DNA of 45,365 nt from an uncultured Pelagibacteraceae bacterium (GTDB taxonomy: Bacteria; Pseudomonadota; Alphaproteobacteria; Pelagibacterales; Pelagibacteraceae), in NCBI GenBank assembly GCA_902552035.1, contig CACDFC010000010.1:1-45365 (forward strand), written 5' to 3'. This document shows positions 17,959 to 27,337 of this stretch, in pieces (the first letter of the stretch is position 1; each line of letters opens with the position of its first letter). The notes under the pieces are model-generated. The model made no database searches and was not told where the DNA came from. It saw only the letters and a list, made by a program, of their open reading frames with translations. The position numbers and the translations under genes were made by a program.

Positions 17959-19338
17959 TTAAGATGCCGCCCTAATTCCGTTTTTAGCATAATTAGAGTT
18001 CTTTTTAATCTCATCAGAAATTAAAAAAGCAAGTTCTAGTGCTTGGTCAGCATTTAATCTTGGGTCGCAATGAGTATGGTATCTGCTTGAAAGATCTGCC
18101 TCAGAAATATTTTTAGCACCACCTGTGCATTCTGTCACATTTTGACCAGTCATTTCAATATGCAAACCTCCGGCATAAGAGCCTTCACTTTGATGAACTT
18201 CAAATACATTTTTGACTTCCTTAACAACATTATTAAAAGGTCTAGTTTTAAAACCTGTTGTTGAAACTAGAGTATTTCCATGCATTGGATCACATGACCA
18301 CAAAACATTGATACCCTCTTTTTTGATACCTCTTATTAGTTTGGGTAAAAACTTATCGACTTTATCGTGCCCATATCTTGAGATCAAAGTAATCTTACCT
18401 TTTTCATTTTTAGGATTAATTTTTTCACAAATTTTTGCAATTTCATCAGCTTTAGAAGTTGGTCCACACTTTATGCCAATTGGATTTTCAATGCCTCTAC
18501 AAAATTCAACATGACCACCATCAATTTGTCTTGTTCTATCTCCTATCCATACAAAATGGGCTGAGGTATCATGATATTCGCCAGTGGTAGAGTCTACTCT
18601 TGTCATACTTTCCTCAAAAGGAAGATGAAGAGCTTCGTGTGAAGTCCAAAAGTTTACAGTATATAGTCTTCTATTAAATTCTGGTGTTATTCCACATGCC
18701 TCCATAAATGCCAAAGCATCAGCAATTTTATCTTCTAGTTCTTTGAACTTTTTTGCTTGCGGGCTAGTTTTAATATAACCCAAGTTCCACAAATGCACTT
18801 TTTTTAGATCTGCAAAACCTCCATTTGAAAAAGCTCTTAATAAGTTTAAAGTTGATGCAGATTGAGAATACGCTCTAAATAATCTTTTTGGATCTGGTCT
18901 TCTAGATTTTTCATCAAACTCAATAGCATTAATATTATCACCTAGGTAGCTTGGAAGTTCTTTGCCACCTTGTTTTTCAGTGGGTGCGCTTCTAGGTTTA
19001 GAAAATTGACCAGCAATTCTACCAAGTTTAACTACAGGTAATGATGCAGAGTACGTTAATACAAGTGACATTTGTAAAATTACTTTAAACGTATCTCTTA
19101 TATTATCAGGATGAAATTCAGCAAAGCTCTCTGCACAATCTCCTCCTTGTAACAAGAAAGCTTTTCCATCAACCACATTAGCTAATTGTTCTTTTAGATG
19201 TCTGGTTTCTCCAGCAAATACTAAAGGTGGAGATGATTTCAATTTATTCAAAACCATGTTTAACTGTTTTTCATCATCGTAACTTGGGATGTGTTTAACA
19301 GGGTACTTTCTCCAACTATTTGTTTTCCAATTTTTCAT
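17959..19338 (-). CDS. aroG: 3-deoxy-7-phosphoheptulonate synthase, class II
   Basis: First enzyme of the shikimate pathway, plant-type (class II) DAHP synthase. 459 aa from the ATG at 19338 (MKNWKTNSWRKYPVKHIPSY). An in-frame TTG two codons upstream (19344) is possible, but the AGG of the leader would then touch the start codon. Recognisable blocks are LLQGGDCAESFAEF with the metal-binding Cys, RIAGQFSKPRS, WIGDRTRQIDGGHVEF, IGIKCGP, WSCDPMHGNT and GGLHIEMTGQNVTEC. It sits between glmS and nadE. Confidence 0.93.
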   Translation of the reverse strand: MKNWKTNSWRKYPVKHIPSYDDEKQLNMVLNKLKSSPPLVFAGETRHLKEQLANVVDGKAFLLQGGDCAESFAEFHPDNIRDTFKVILQMSLVLTYSASLPVVKLGRIAGQFSKPRSAPTEKQGGKELPSYLGDNINAIEFDEKSRRPDPKRLFRAYSQSASTLNLLRAFSNGGFADLKKVHLWNLGYIKTSPQAKKFKELEDKIADALAFMEACGITPEFNRRLYTVNFWTSHEALHLPFEESMTRVDSTTGEYHDTSAHFVWIGDRTRQIDGGHVEFCRGIENPIGIKCGPTSKADEIAKICEKINPKNEKGKITLISRYGHDKVDKFLPKLIRGIKKEGINVLWSCDPMHGNTLVSTTGFKTRPFNNVVKEVKNVFEVHQSEGSYAGGLHIEMTGQNVTECTGGAKNISEADLSSRYHTHCDPRLNADQALELAFLISDEIKKNSNYAKNGIRAAS

Positions 19339-19373
19339 ATACAACCTAAGAGTGTTCTAACAGACTTTTTTGA

Positions 19374-21191
19374 TTATTCAACAGTAACAGATTTTGCCAA
19401 ATTTCTTGGTTTATCAATGTCGCAATTCTTTAATAAAGCAACGTGATAAGCTAAAAACTGTATAGGTATTGTTAAAAGAAATGAATTAATTGAGGAATTG
19501 GTTTTTGGTATTTGAAATTTAAATCTGATATTTTCACTCATTGTTTCAGAAGTATCATCTGTGATCATTAAAACCTTACCACCTCTTGCAATAACTTCTT
19601 GCATATTTGAAATAGTTTTTTCATAAAATCTATCTTTAGGAGCAAGAACAATAACTGGCATACCATCCTCGATTAGAGCTAGAGGTCCATGTTTCATTTC
19701 TCCAGCAGCGTAACCTTCTGCGTGTATATATGATAACTCTTTTAATTTAAGAGCACCTTCCATCGCTATAGGGAAAGATAAACCTCTACCTAAATACATA
19801 GTTCCTTTTGCTTTTATAAAATCCCTTGCTATTTCTTGAATATCTTTTTGTTTATTAAGTGTTTCTTCAATTAAATCAGGAATATTTCTTAAATCTAAAA
19901 TTAATTTTGAATATTCTTCAGATGATATATCTTTTCTATCAATTGCAATTTTTAGAGTTAACAAATATAGAACAGTTAATTGTCCAATAAATGCTTTTGT
20001 AGAAGCAACTCCTATTTCTGGGCCTGCGTGTATAGGTAAAACAAGGTCAGAATTTCTTGCTATTGAGCTTTCTAATACATTCACAATTCCACATGTTTTT
20101 AAATTATTTTTTTTGCATTTTTCTAAAGCAGCAAGTGTGTCTGCAGTTTCTCCAGATTGGGAAACAAAAATATAAAGATCATTAGGATCTAATTTTATTC
20201 TTCTATATCTAAATTCTGATGCGATATCTGCATCAACATCTAATGATGTAAATTCCTCTATCCAATATTTAGCCATTAGGCACGAATGATAAGCTGTACC
20301 GCAGCCTATTAATCTAATTTTTCTTATCTTTTTAGCTTCTAAAGGTAAGTTTAAAATATTAATTTCATTTTTAGATGTATTTAAATATTCATTAATACAT
20401 TTTTTTGTTGTGTATGATTGTTCATTAATTTCTTTGGACATAAAATCTCTATAATCACCTTTTTCAGCAGTATTATCTTCATAAGATAATTCAAAAATTT
20501 CTTTATTAATTTTTTTTTTATCTGAATTATAAAATTCAACTTTCTCTTTGTATAGAATACAAAAATTACCATCATCAAGATAAGATATTTTATTAGTCAT
20601 AGATTTAAGTGCATAAGAATCAGAACCAATAAAATTTTCATTGTGTCCATAACCAACAGCAAGAGGGCTCCCTCTTCTTGCTCCAACTACTAGATTGTTA
20701 TAGTCCTTGAAGATAATACCTAAAGCAAAACTACCTTCTAATTTTTTTAAAGTTTTATGAATACAATTGATTAAATCATTTTGTTTTAAAAAATCTGTTA
20801 GCATAATTGTTATTACTTCAGTGTCTGTTTGTGATTTAAATGAATATCCTTTATCTTTATATTCATTCCTCAAAGTGTCTGAATTTTCAATTATTCCATT
20901 ATGCACTACTGAAACAGCTTCTGATGAATGTGGATGAGCATTGACTTGATTTGGGACTCCATGAGTTGCCCATCTAACATGACCAATCCCAAGATCTCCA
21001 GAGGATGGATTTTGAAAAAGAATCTTTTCAAGATTATCTACTCTACCAGAGCACTTTTGTTCTTTAATTTGACCATTGATTAAAGTTGAAATTCCAGCTG
21101 AGTCGTAGCCACGATATTCCAATTTCTTCAATGCACTTATAATACTTGCTGATACTGACTTATTACTGACAATTCCTACAATTCCACACAT
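19374..21191 (-). CDS. glmS: Glutamine-fructose-6-phosphate aminotransferase
   Basis: Makes glucosamine-6-phosphate for peptidoglycan and LPS. 605 aa. Cys2 of MCGIVGIV is the N-terminal nucleophile of the class II glutaminase domain, and GHVRWATHG is its glutamine-binding loop. Two SIS isomerase domains follow from about residue 280 (CGTAYHSCLMAKYW, FVSQSGETADTLAAL) and again around residue 450, and the protein ends DKPRNLAKSVTVE as usual. The start overlaps the stop of glmU by one base. No glmS ribozyme-like element precedes it. Confidence 0.97.
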   Translation of the reverse strand: MCGIVGIVSNKSVSASIISALKKLEYRGYDSAGISTLINGQIKEQKCSGRVDNLEKILFQNPSSGDLGIGHVRWATHGVPNQVNAHPHSSEAVSVVHNGIIENSDTLRNEYKDKGYSFKSQTDTEVITIMLTDFLKQNDLINCIHKTLKKLEGSFALGIIFKDYNNLVVGARRGSPLAVGYGHNENFIGSDSYALKSMTNKISYLDDGNFCILYKEKVEFYNSDKKKINKEIFELSYEDNTAEKGDYRDFMSKEINEQSYTTKKCINEYLNTSKNEINILNLPLEAKKIRKIRLIGCGTAYHSCLMAKYWIEEFTSLDVDADIASEFRYRRIKLDPNDLYIFVSQSGETADTLAALEKCKKNNLKTCGIVNVLESSIARNSDLVLPIHAGPEIGVASTKAFIGQLTVLYLLTLKIAIDRKDISSEEYSKLILDLRNIPDLIEETLNKQKDIQEIARDFIKAKGTMYLGRGLSFPIAMEGALKLKELSYIHAEGYAAGEMKHGPLALIEDGMPVIVLAPKDRFYEKTISNMQEVIARGGKVLMITDDTSETMSENIRFKFQIPKTNSSINSFLLTIPIQFLAYHVALLKNCDIDKPRNLAKSVTVE

Positions 21192-21802
21192 TATTTTTTT
21201 CTCTTATAATTTTTTATCTCTACTTGCTGTGATCTAGTTAAAGCTAGAGATTTTTTTTTAACATTTTTTGTTATAACTGAACCAGCACCAATTATACTAT
21301 TTTCGTTAATGGTTAATGGTGCAACTAATGATGAATTAGAGCCTATAAAAACTTTATTTTTTATTTTTGTTTTATTTTTCTTTCTTCCATCATAATTACA
21401 AGTAATTGTACCTGCACCTATATTTACTTTTTCACCTAGATTTGAGTCACCTATATATGATAAATGATTTACTTTAGAATTTTTTCCTATAATGCTTTTT
21501 TTCACCTCAACAAAATTTCCTACTCTAGATCCAGACCTAAGAATTACTCCTGGTCTTAGTCTTGCATATGGACCAATACTCACATTATTTTCAATCTTAA
21601 CTTTTTCTAAATGAGAAAAAGAATAAATCTTTACATTATTCTGAATTTTAACCTTTTCACCAATCACAACATATGGATCTATAGTCACATTTTTTCCTAT
21701 TATTGTATCCTTAGAAAAGAAAACAGTTTCAGGAGCAATCATCTTAACTCCTTTTTTTGTAAATTTTTTTCTTAAATTAACTTGTAAATTTAATTGTTTC
21801 AT
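21191..21802 (-). CDS. glmU: GlmU acetyltransferase half only (no pyrophosphorylase domain)
   Basis: 203 aa, whereas bifunctional GlmU is about 430-460. The protein starts in what is normally the linker helix (LNLQVNLRKKFTKKGVKMI) and then matches the left-handed beta-helix domain. Key features are ARLRPG near residue 82, VGNFVEVKKS, and NIGAGTITCNYDG with the acetyl-transfer region. It should therefore acetylate glucosamine-1-phosphate. The uridylyltransferase domain that should precede it is missing: an in-frame TAA lies directly before the ATG, and 72 bp upstream the divergent gph begins. Either a separate pyrophosphorylase exists elsewhere or this is a truncated copy. It is translationally coupled to glmS. 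Confidence 0.85.
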   Translation of the reverse strand: MKQLNLQVNLRKKFTKKGVKMIAPETVFFSKDTIIGKNVTIDPYVVIGEKVKIQNNVKIYSFSHLEKVKIENNVSIGPYARLRPGVILRSGSRVGNFVEVKKSIIGKNSKVNHLSYIGDSNLGEKVNIGAGTITCNYDGRKKNKTKIKNKVFIGSNSSLVAPLTINENSIIGAGSVITKNVKKKSLALTRSQQVEIKNYKRKK

Positions 21803-21874
21803 TTAATAAGATTTCTTATAGTTAAGTAATAGTGATCTTTAAGTCACAAATTATTTCTTATTAATACTTTTAAA

Positions 21875-22564
21875 ATGACTCAAAAATTTACGATTATATT
21901 CGATTTAGATGGAACTTTAATAGATACAGCACCTGATCTTATGAATGCTCATAATTTTGTAATGAGAAAATTCGGTTACGAAACAAAAACAACAGAAGAT
22001 ATTAGAAAATTAGTTGGTAAGGGTGCTGGGTCATTAATTGGCAGATCAGTTTGGGGACAAGCAAAAAAAGAATTCGGTAAAGTTAATAATGACCAAACGA
22101 AAAAAGAAATGACTAGTGAGTTTATAAAATATTATGCAAATAATATTGCTAATGAAAGTAAATTAGTTAATGGAGTTTTGGATTTTTTAAAATGGTGCAA
22201 AAAAGAAAACATATCAATGGGTATCTGTACAAATAAACAAGACTATCTAGCTGTTGATCTTTTGAAAAAAATAAATGTATATAATTATTTTGAGTACGTA
22301 GCTGGCAGTAATACTTTTGATTACTGCAAACCAGATGCAAGACACTTGACAAATGTTGTCGATATTATGCAAGGTAACATTAAAAAATGCATAATGATTG
22401 GTGATAGCGAAACCGATTCAGATACTGCCAAAAATGCTGGAATTCCTTTTATTCTACTAGAGGATGGATATACAGAAAAGAAAGTTAGTGATATTCCTCA
22501 TGATCATTTAATAAAGGATTTTATTGGAATTGAAAAAATTATTTCATCATACTTAAATGGTTAA
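21875..22564 (+). CDS. gph: HAD phosphatase, phosphoglycolate phosphatase-like
   Basis: 229 aa HAD-superfamily hydrolase. Motif I is FDLDGTLID with nucleophile D10 and acid/base D12, motif II is GICTNK, and motif IV is MIGDSETDSDTA. The cap insertion between motif I and II is the helical type of Gph, and FDLDGTLIDTAPDL is typical. The likely role is removing 2-phosphoglycolate produced by DNA 3'-end repair, but HAD substrate prediction is unreliable. Divergent from glmU with 72 bp between; overlaps the LysE-family gene by 8 bp. Confidence 0.82.
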   Translation: MTQKFTIIFDLDGTLIDTAPDLMNAHNFVMRKFGYETKTTEDIRKLVGKGAGSLIGRSVWGQAKKEFGKVNNDQTKKEMTSEFIKYYANNIANESKLVNGVLDFLKWCKKENISMGICTNKQDYLAVDLLKKINVYNYFEYVAGSNTFDYCKPDARHLTNVVDIMQGNIKKCIMIGDSETDSDTAKNAGIPFILLEDGYTEKKVSDIPHDHLIKDFIGIEKIISSYLNG

Positions 22565-23156
22565 CTTTGATATTTTATTTGCACTAATTAGTTTTTATTT
22601 TGTTATGTACGTTACACCAGGACCTAATAATGCTATGGTTTTAACATCAGGAATTAAATTTGGTTTTTTTAAATCAATTCCACATATGTCTGGAATAACA
22701 ATAGGTCATGTTTTACAACTTATTCTTGTTTGTTTTGGTCTTGGAAAAATATTTCAAATTTTTCCACAACTTCAGAATATTTTAAAAATTCTTTGTAGCT
22801 TGTATCTTTTATATCTTGGATATCGAATAATAGGATCATTTAGTAAAATAAAAGTTGACGATGGTAGACCTCTTAAATTTTATGAAGCTGCGTTATTTCA
22901 AATTGTGAACCCCAAAGCTTGGACTATATCAAGTATGGCTGCATCTGGATTTTTACCTAAAGATGGAAATCTTATAGTCTCAATTATATTCATATCAATT
23001 GTTGCACTAATAATATGTCCATTGTCTATATCACCATGGGCAGCTTTTGGTTCAGCAATAAGAAATATTGTTAAGAATAATAAGATAAAAGCTCTAATTG
23101 AGTATTTTTTGGCAATTTTACTTTTGATAACTGCAATTATTATTGTATTACAGTAA
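22557..23156 (+). CDS. LysE/RhtB family amino-acid exporter
   Basis: 199 aa inner-membrane protein with about six hydrophobic segments. The N-terminal FVMYVTPGPNNAMVLTSG is the family's conserved P-G-P-N block, followed by GHVLQLILVCFGLG and FQIVNPKAWTI. Family members export lysine, threonine, homoserine or related compounds; the substrate here is unknown. The start overlaps gph by 8 bp, and prpD begins 21 bp after its stop, so it may be transcribed with both. Confidence 0.87.
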   Translation: MVNFDILFALISFYFVMYVTPGPNNAMVLTSGIKFGFFKSIPHMSGITIGHVLQLILVCFGLGKIFQIFPQLQNILKILCSLYLLYLGYRIIGSFSKIKVDDGRPLKFYEAALFQIVNPKAWTISSMAASGFLPKDGNLIVSIIFISIVALIICPLSISPWAAFGSAIRNIVKNNKIKALIEYFLAILLLITAIIIVLQ

Positions 23157-23167
23157 GAATATTTTTT

Positions 23168-23172
23168 AGGAG
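23168..23172 (+). promoter_or_regulatory. Shine-Dalgarno AGGAG deciding the TTG start of prpD
   Basis: AGGAG lies 5 bp before TTG at 23178. The nearby ATG at 23173 runs into TGA after one codon, and the next in-frame Met is far inside the protein (about residue 42), so TTG is the likely start. Confidence 0.65.
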
Positions 23173-23177
23173 ATGTT

Positions 23178-24680
23178 TTGATTATTCATAAAGTAAAAGT
23201 TTATCCATCAAAAATAAATTTGCCAAAAAAAAATCAACTGGCATGGAAAATAGCTGAAATTTCTAGCGATAACTCAAAACTTAACAAAAAATCTGTGGAT
23301 ATGGTGATTAACAGGATAATTGATAACGCCTCTGTAGCTATAGCGTCGTTGAATAGAAAAGCTGTAATTTCATCAAGAGAGATGGCTTTAAAACATTTAA
23401 GGAAAAATGGTGCAAATTTATTTGGAGTTAATAAAAAAATTAAAGTCGATTGTGAATGGGCTGCCTGGTCAAATGGAACGGCTGTAAGAGAATTGGATTT
23501 TCATGATACTTTTCTAGCAGCAGATTATAGTCATCCAGGAGATAATATCCCGCCGCTATTAGCTGTAGCTCAGCAAAAAAAGGTAAATGGTATTAGTCTT
23601 ATAAAGGGAATTTTAACTGCTTACGAAGTTCAAGTTAATCTAGTTAAAGGTATTTGTCTTCATAAACATAAAATAGATCACATAGCTCATCTTGGTCCAA
23701 GTGTTGCAGCTGGGATTGGTACAATGCTAAAATTAAAAACTGAAATAATTTATCAAGCGGTTCAACAAGCTTTACATACTACGATTTCTACAAGACAATC
23801 CAGAAAAGGCGAGATATCAAGCTGGAAAGCTTTTGCGCCTGCGCATGCTGGCAAGTTAGCAATCGAAGCAGTAGATAGAGCAATGAGAGGAGAAGGTGCA
23901 CCAAGTCCAATTTATGAAGGTGAAGATAGTATCATAGCCAGAATTTTAGATGGAAAAAAAGCTTTATATAAAATTCCTTTACCAAAAAAAAATAAAGAAA
24001 AAAAAGCTATTCTAGAAACGTATACAAAAGAATATTCTGCAGAATATCAAGCTCAAGCACTTATAGATATTGCAAAAAAATTAAATAAGAAAATTGACAA
24101 TTTAAATGAAATTAAAAAAATTGATATATACACAAGTCATCACACTCACTATGTTATTGGAACTGGAGCCAACGATCCACAAAAAATGGACCCTAATGCG
24201 AGTAGAGAAACATTAGACCATTCTATTATGTATATTTTTGCTGTTGCATTAGAAGATGCGGATTGGCATCATGTAAAATCTTACACCAAGAAGAGAGCAA
24301 ATAAAAAAAGTACAATTAAAATATGGCATTCAATTAAAACTCACGAAGATAGAAAATGGACTAAAAAGTATCATGACCCAAATCCTAAAAATAAGTCATT
24401 TGGAGCAAAAGTTATTGTTACACTTAAAAATGGAAGAAAAATTATTGAACAGTTAGACCGAGCTGATGCACATCCATATGGTTCAAGACCCTTTCAAAGA
24501 GCAAATTATATTAAAAAGTTTTTAACTCTTACAGGTAAAATAATATCAAAAAAAGAGAGCAATAGATTTTTAAACACTGTACAAAACTTGTCCAAACTTA
24601 AACCTGGACAATTAAACAAATTAAATATTGAAATTAATAGATCAAAATTAGTTAAAAATAATAAAATAGGGATTTTTTAA
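23178..24680 (+). CDS. prpD: 2-methylcitrate dehydratase, MmgE/PrpD family
   Basis: Dehydrates 2-methylcitrate to 2-methylaconitate in the methylcitrate cycle. 500 aa, close to E. coli PrpD (483). The N-terminus HKVKVYPSKINLPKKNQLAWKI and the internal WAAWSNGTAVRELDFHDTF with LAADYSHPGDNIPPLLAV are characteristic of PrpD. Later blocks ISSWKAFAPAHAGKLAIEA and GEGAPSPIYEGEDS also fit. Start TTG is chosen because a good Shine-Dalgarno precedes it and the conserved N-terminus would be lost otherwise. The following prpB and prpC confirm the pathway. The stop overlaps the prpB start (TAATG). Confidence 0.92.
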   Translation: MIIHKVKVYPSKINLPKKNQLAWKIAEISSDNSKLNKKSVDMVINRIIDNASVAIASLNRKAVISSREMALKHLRKNGANLFGVNKKIKVDCEWAAWSNGTAVRELDFHDTFLAADYSHPGDNIPPLLAVAQQKKVNGISLIKGILTAYEVQVNLVKGICLHKHKIDHIAHLGPSVAAGIGTMLKLKTEIIYQAVQQALHTTISTRQSRKGEISSWKAFAPAHAGKLAIEAVDRAMRGEGAPSPIYEGEDSIIARILDGKKALYKIPLPKKNKEKKAILETYTKEYSAEYQAQALIDIAKKLNKKIDNLNEIKKIDIYTSHHTHYVIGTGANDPQKMDPNASRETLDHSIMYIFAVALEDADWHHVKSYTKKRANKKSTIKIWHSIKTHEDRKWTKKYHDPNPKNKSFGAKVIVTLKNGRKIIEQLDRADAHPYGSRPFQRANYIKKFLTLTGKIISKKESNRFLNTVQNLSKLKPGQLNKLNIEINRSKLVKNNKIGIF

Positions 24681-25576
24681 TGCATTTTATTCAAAAAGAA
24701 CCTAAAGAAAAAAGAGCATCTCTTGTTCAAAAATTAAAATCTAATAAAATTTTAAGAGTGCCTGGTGCTTATAATCCATTAACTGCGAAAGTAATTGAAG
24801 AAATTGGATATGATGCTGTTTATGTTTCAGGTGGCGTTATGGCGAATGATTTGGGATTTCCAGATATTGGTTTAACAACATTAGAAGATGTAAGTACAAG
24901 ATCATATTTAATTTCTCGAGTAACTAATTTACCTACCATAGTTGACATAGATACTGGTTTTAAATCTTGTGAAAAAACTATACAGACTTTTGAAGAGTTT
25001 GGAGTTGCAGCTGTTCACCTAGAAGATCAAATTGAACGGAAAAGATGTGGTCACTTAGATAATAAAGAATTAATTTCTACAGATGAAATGGTAAAAAAAA
25101 TCAAAGAATGTGTTTCGGCAAAAAAAGATGAAAATTTTAAAATTATTGCTAGATCAGATGCTAAGGCTGTTGAAGGTATAGAGAAAATGATAGATAGGTG
25201 TAAAGCGTATATAGATGCCGGTGCCGAAATAATTTTTCCAGAAGCTTTAGAAAATGAGAAAGAATTTGAAATTGTTAGAAAGGCTCTAAATTCTTATTTG
25301 TTAGCTAATATGACAGAGTTTGGAAAGACAAAATTACTAAATTACAAAGACTTAGAAAATTTAGGTTATAATATAGTGATTTATCCAGTTACTACCCAAA
25401 GATTGGCTATGAAAAGTGTAGAAGATGGATTGAGAGACATTTTTAAGGATGGACACCAAAATAATATTATAGATAAGATGCAAACTCGAAAAAGATTGTA
25501 CGAAATAGTTGAGTATGAAAAATATAATGCTCTAGATGAAAAAATTTATAATTTTAGTACAGAGGGTCATGAATAA
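24680..25576 (+). CDS. prpB: Methylisocitrate lyase
   Basis: Cleaves 2-methylisocitrate to succinate and pyruvate. 298 aa, isocitrate-lyase superfamily (PEP mutase-like barrel). The catalytic loop K-R-C-G-H is at residues 121-125 after HLEDQIER. Substrate and metal sites appear as YVSGGVMAND, VDIDTGF and IIARSDA. Length and the KRCGH loop favour PrpB over isocitrate lyase (longer) or oxaloacetate decarboxylase. Sits between prpD and prpC. Confidence 0.94.
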   Translation: MHFIQKEPKEKRASLVQKLKSNKILRVPGAYNPLTAKVIEEIGYDAVYVSGGVMANDLGFPDIGLTTLEDVSTRSYLISRVTNLPTIVDIDTGFKSCEKTIQTFEEFGVAAVHLEDQIERKRCGHLDNKELISTDEMVKKIKECVSAKKDENFKIIARSDAKAVEGIEKMIDRCKAYIDAGAEIIFPEALENEKEFEIVRKALNSYLLANMTEFGKTKLLNYKDLENLGYNIVIYPVTTQRLAMKSVEDGLRDIFKDGHQNNIIDKMQTRKRLYEIVEYEKYNALDEKIYNFSTEGHE

Positions 25577-25578
25577 TA

Positions 25579-26703
25579 ATGAGTGATGATATTAAAAAAG
25601 GACTAATGGGCGTTACTGTTGATGAGACAGGAATTTCTAAAGTCATGCCCGAAATTAATTCACTAACTTATAGAGGTTATGCTGCACAAGATCTTTGTGC
25701 AAAATGTAAATTTGAAGAAGTTGCATATTTAATATTAAACGGGGAACTACCGAATAAGAAACAATTGAAAAATTTTGAAAAACAAGAAAGAAATGAGAGA
25801 AAACTCTCTAAAACTTTATTACAGGATATAAAAAACTTTCCAAAAAAAGCTCACCCTATGGATGTTGCAAGAACAGCAGTAAGTATAATGGGTCTTGAAG
25901 ATAAAGAAACAAAAGATAATTCATCAAAAGCAAATATGAGAAAAGTTATGAGAATTTTTGCAAAAACTCCTGTGGCCTTAGCGGCTTTTTATAGAACAAG
26001 AAAAGGAAAAAAAATTATACCCCCAAAGAATAACCTTTCTTTCTCTGAAAATTTCTTTCATATGTGTTTTGGTAAAGTTCCAAATAAAGACATTGTAAAA
26101 GCTTTTGATGTTTCTTTAATTTTATATGCGGAACATAGTTTTAATGTATCTACATTTACAGCAAGAACTATCACAAGTAGTTTGTCAGATATTCATGGTG
26201 CTATTACAGGAGCTATTGCTAGTTTAAAGGGGCCGCTACATGGTGGTGCAAATGAAGAAGTAATGCATATGATGAACAAAATAAAGAAACCCGAAAATGC
26301 ACTTAAATGGATAAATAAAGCTCTAGATAACAAAGATGTTGTTATGGGTTTTGGGCATAGGGTTTATAAAAGTGGAGACTCAAGGGTCCCTACTATGAGA
26401 AAATATTTTGGAAAAGTAGCAGAAATTAAAAAAGATAAAAAATTTGAAAAAATTTATGACATTGTAGAAAAAGTAATGATTGATAGAAAAAATATACATC
26501 CGAATGTAGATTATCCAACAGGACCTACTTATCATTTAATGGGTTTTGATACTGATTTTTTTACACCAATATTTGTTATATCAAGAATCACCGGCTGGTC
26601 AGCTCATGTAATAGAGCAACTTTCTACAAATAAATTAATTAGACCACTTGCTGCTTACAACGGAAGTTCATACAGAAAAGTTTCTGAAATTTCCAAGAGA
26701 TAA
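25579..26703 (+). CDS. prpC: 2-methylcitrate synthase
   Basis: Condenses propionyl-CoA with oxaloacetate. 374 aa, short citrate-synthase type. Active-site regions are LYAEHSFNVSTFTAR (catalytic His), GPLHGGANEEVM (second His) and GFGHRVYKSGDSR (third His/Arg). The N-terminal GLMGVTVDETGISKV and YRGYAAQDL are usual for PrpC-like enzymes. The prp context, rather than sequence alone, separates it from ordinary citrate synthase. It begins 2 bp after prpB and converges on the FkbM gene with a 3-bp gap and no terminator hairpin. Confidence 0.93.
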   Translation: MSDDIKKGLMGVTVDETGISKVMPEINSLTYRGYAAQDLCAKCKFEEVAYLILNGELPNKKQLKNFEKQERNERKLSKTLLQDIKNFPKKAHPMDVARTAVSIMGLEDKETKDNSSKANMRKVMRIFAKTPVALAAFYRTRKGKKIIPPKNNLSFSENFFHMCFGKVPNKDIVKAFDVSLILYAEHSFNVSTFTARTITSSLSDIHGAITGAIASLKGPLHGGANEEVMHMMNKIKKPENALKWINKALDNKDVVMGFGHRVYKSGDSRVPTMRKYFGKVAEIKKDKKFEKIYDIVEKVMIDRKNIHPNVDYPTGPTYHLMGFDTDFFTPIFVISRITGWSAHVIEQLSTNKLIRPLAAYNGSSYRKVSEISKR

Positions 26704-26706
26704 AGG

Positions 26707-27321
26707 CTATTTTTTTACTGCTAGCATATTTTCTTCGTCGATTTTTGAAGTTTTATAGTTATTTTTTTCGAATTTATTTATTATTTCTTTAAGTTTGTCT
26801 CCTGTCTGAAATACCCCATCAAAATGCTTAAATTCAAATAAAATATTAGAAATTTTAATTTTTTGTAGGTCAATATCTTTTAAAATTTCATATTCACTGC
26901 CCTCTATGTCAATAATCATCTTTTCAATTTCAGATATTTTGTGTTTTTTTAAAATATCTTCAAATGTTAAGCAGTCTATTTGAATGGTTTCAATATCGAC
27001 TTCCTCAATTTTAAATCTTTTTGATTTATGATTTAAGAGGTGGTTTTTATCAAATGAACCTATGCCTGTTGCCCAATGTTTACCTAATTTAGCGATGGAC
27101 TCACTTTTAACAAAATAAAAATTTCTTTTTTCTGTTTTATTGGCAATTGCTATTGGTTCAATTATAACATTTGTAAAATCTTTTAAATTCTCTTTAATTG
27201 CATTAACATTAGCTGGTACAGGTTCGATTAATAAAATCGGTTTTTCTCTAAATTTCTCAATTTCATCTCTAGTATGGTTTGTTGTGTGTGCACCTAGAAC
27301 TACCAAACCAAATTTTTTCAT
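26707..27321 (-). CDS. FkbM-family SAM methyltransferase
   Basis: 204 aa. The pattern is FkbM-like: ILLIEPVPANVNAIKENL (nucleotide-binding acidic loop), VIIEPIAIANKT, and MIIDIEGSEYEILKDID, the conserved I-D-x-E-G-x-E block. FkbM enzymes O-methylate sugars, lipids or polyketides; the substrate is not deducible. The N-terminus is short, lacking the first helix seen in many members, but GLVVLGAHTTNH may supply the glycine-rich loop. It starts 16 bp after nrdB on the same strand, so it probably rides on the nrd transcript. Confidence 0.8.
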   Translation of the reverse strand: MKKFGLVVLGAHTTNHTRDEIEKFREKPILLIEPVPANVNAIKENLKDFTNVIIEPIAIANKTEKRNFYFVKSESIAKLGKHWATGIGSFDKNHLLNHKSKRFKIEEVDIETIQIDCLTFEDILKKHKISEIEKMIIDIEGSEYEILKDIDLQKIKISNILFEFKHFDGVFQTGDKLKEIINKFEKNNYKTSKIDEENMLAVKK

Positions 27322-27337
27322 TTGATACTAGATCAAA

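Noticed and set aside
21803..21874. A glmS ribozyme or riboswitch ahead of glmU-glmS
   Set aside because: The gap is 72 bp of A/T-rich sequence without the conserved ribozyme core, and glmS ribozymes are known mainly from Gram-positive bacteria.
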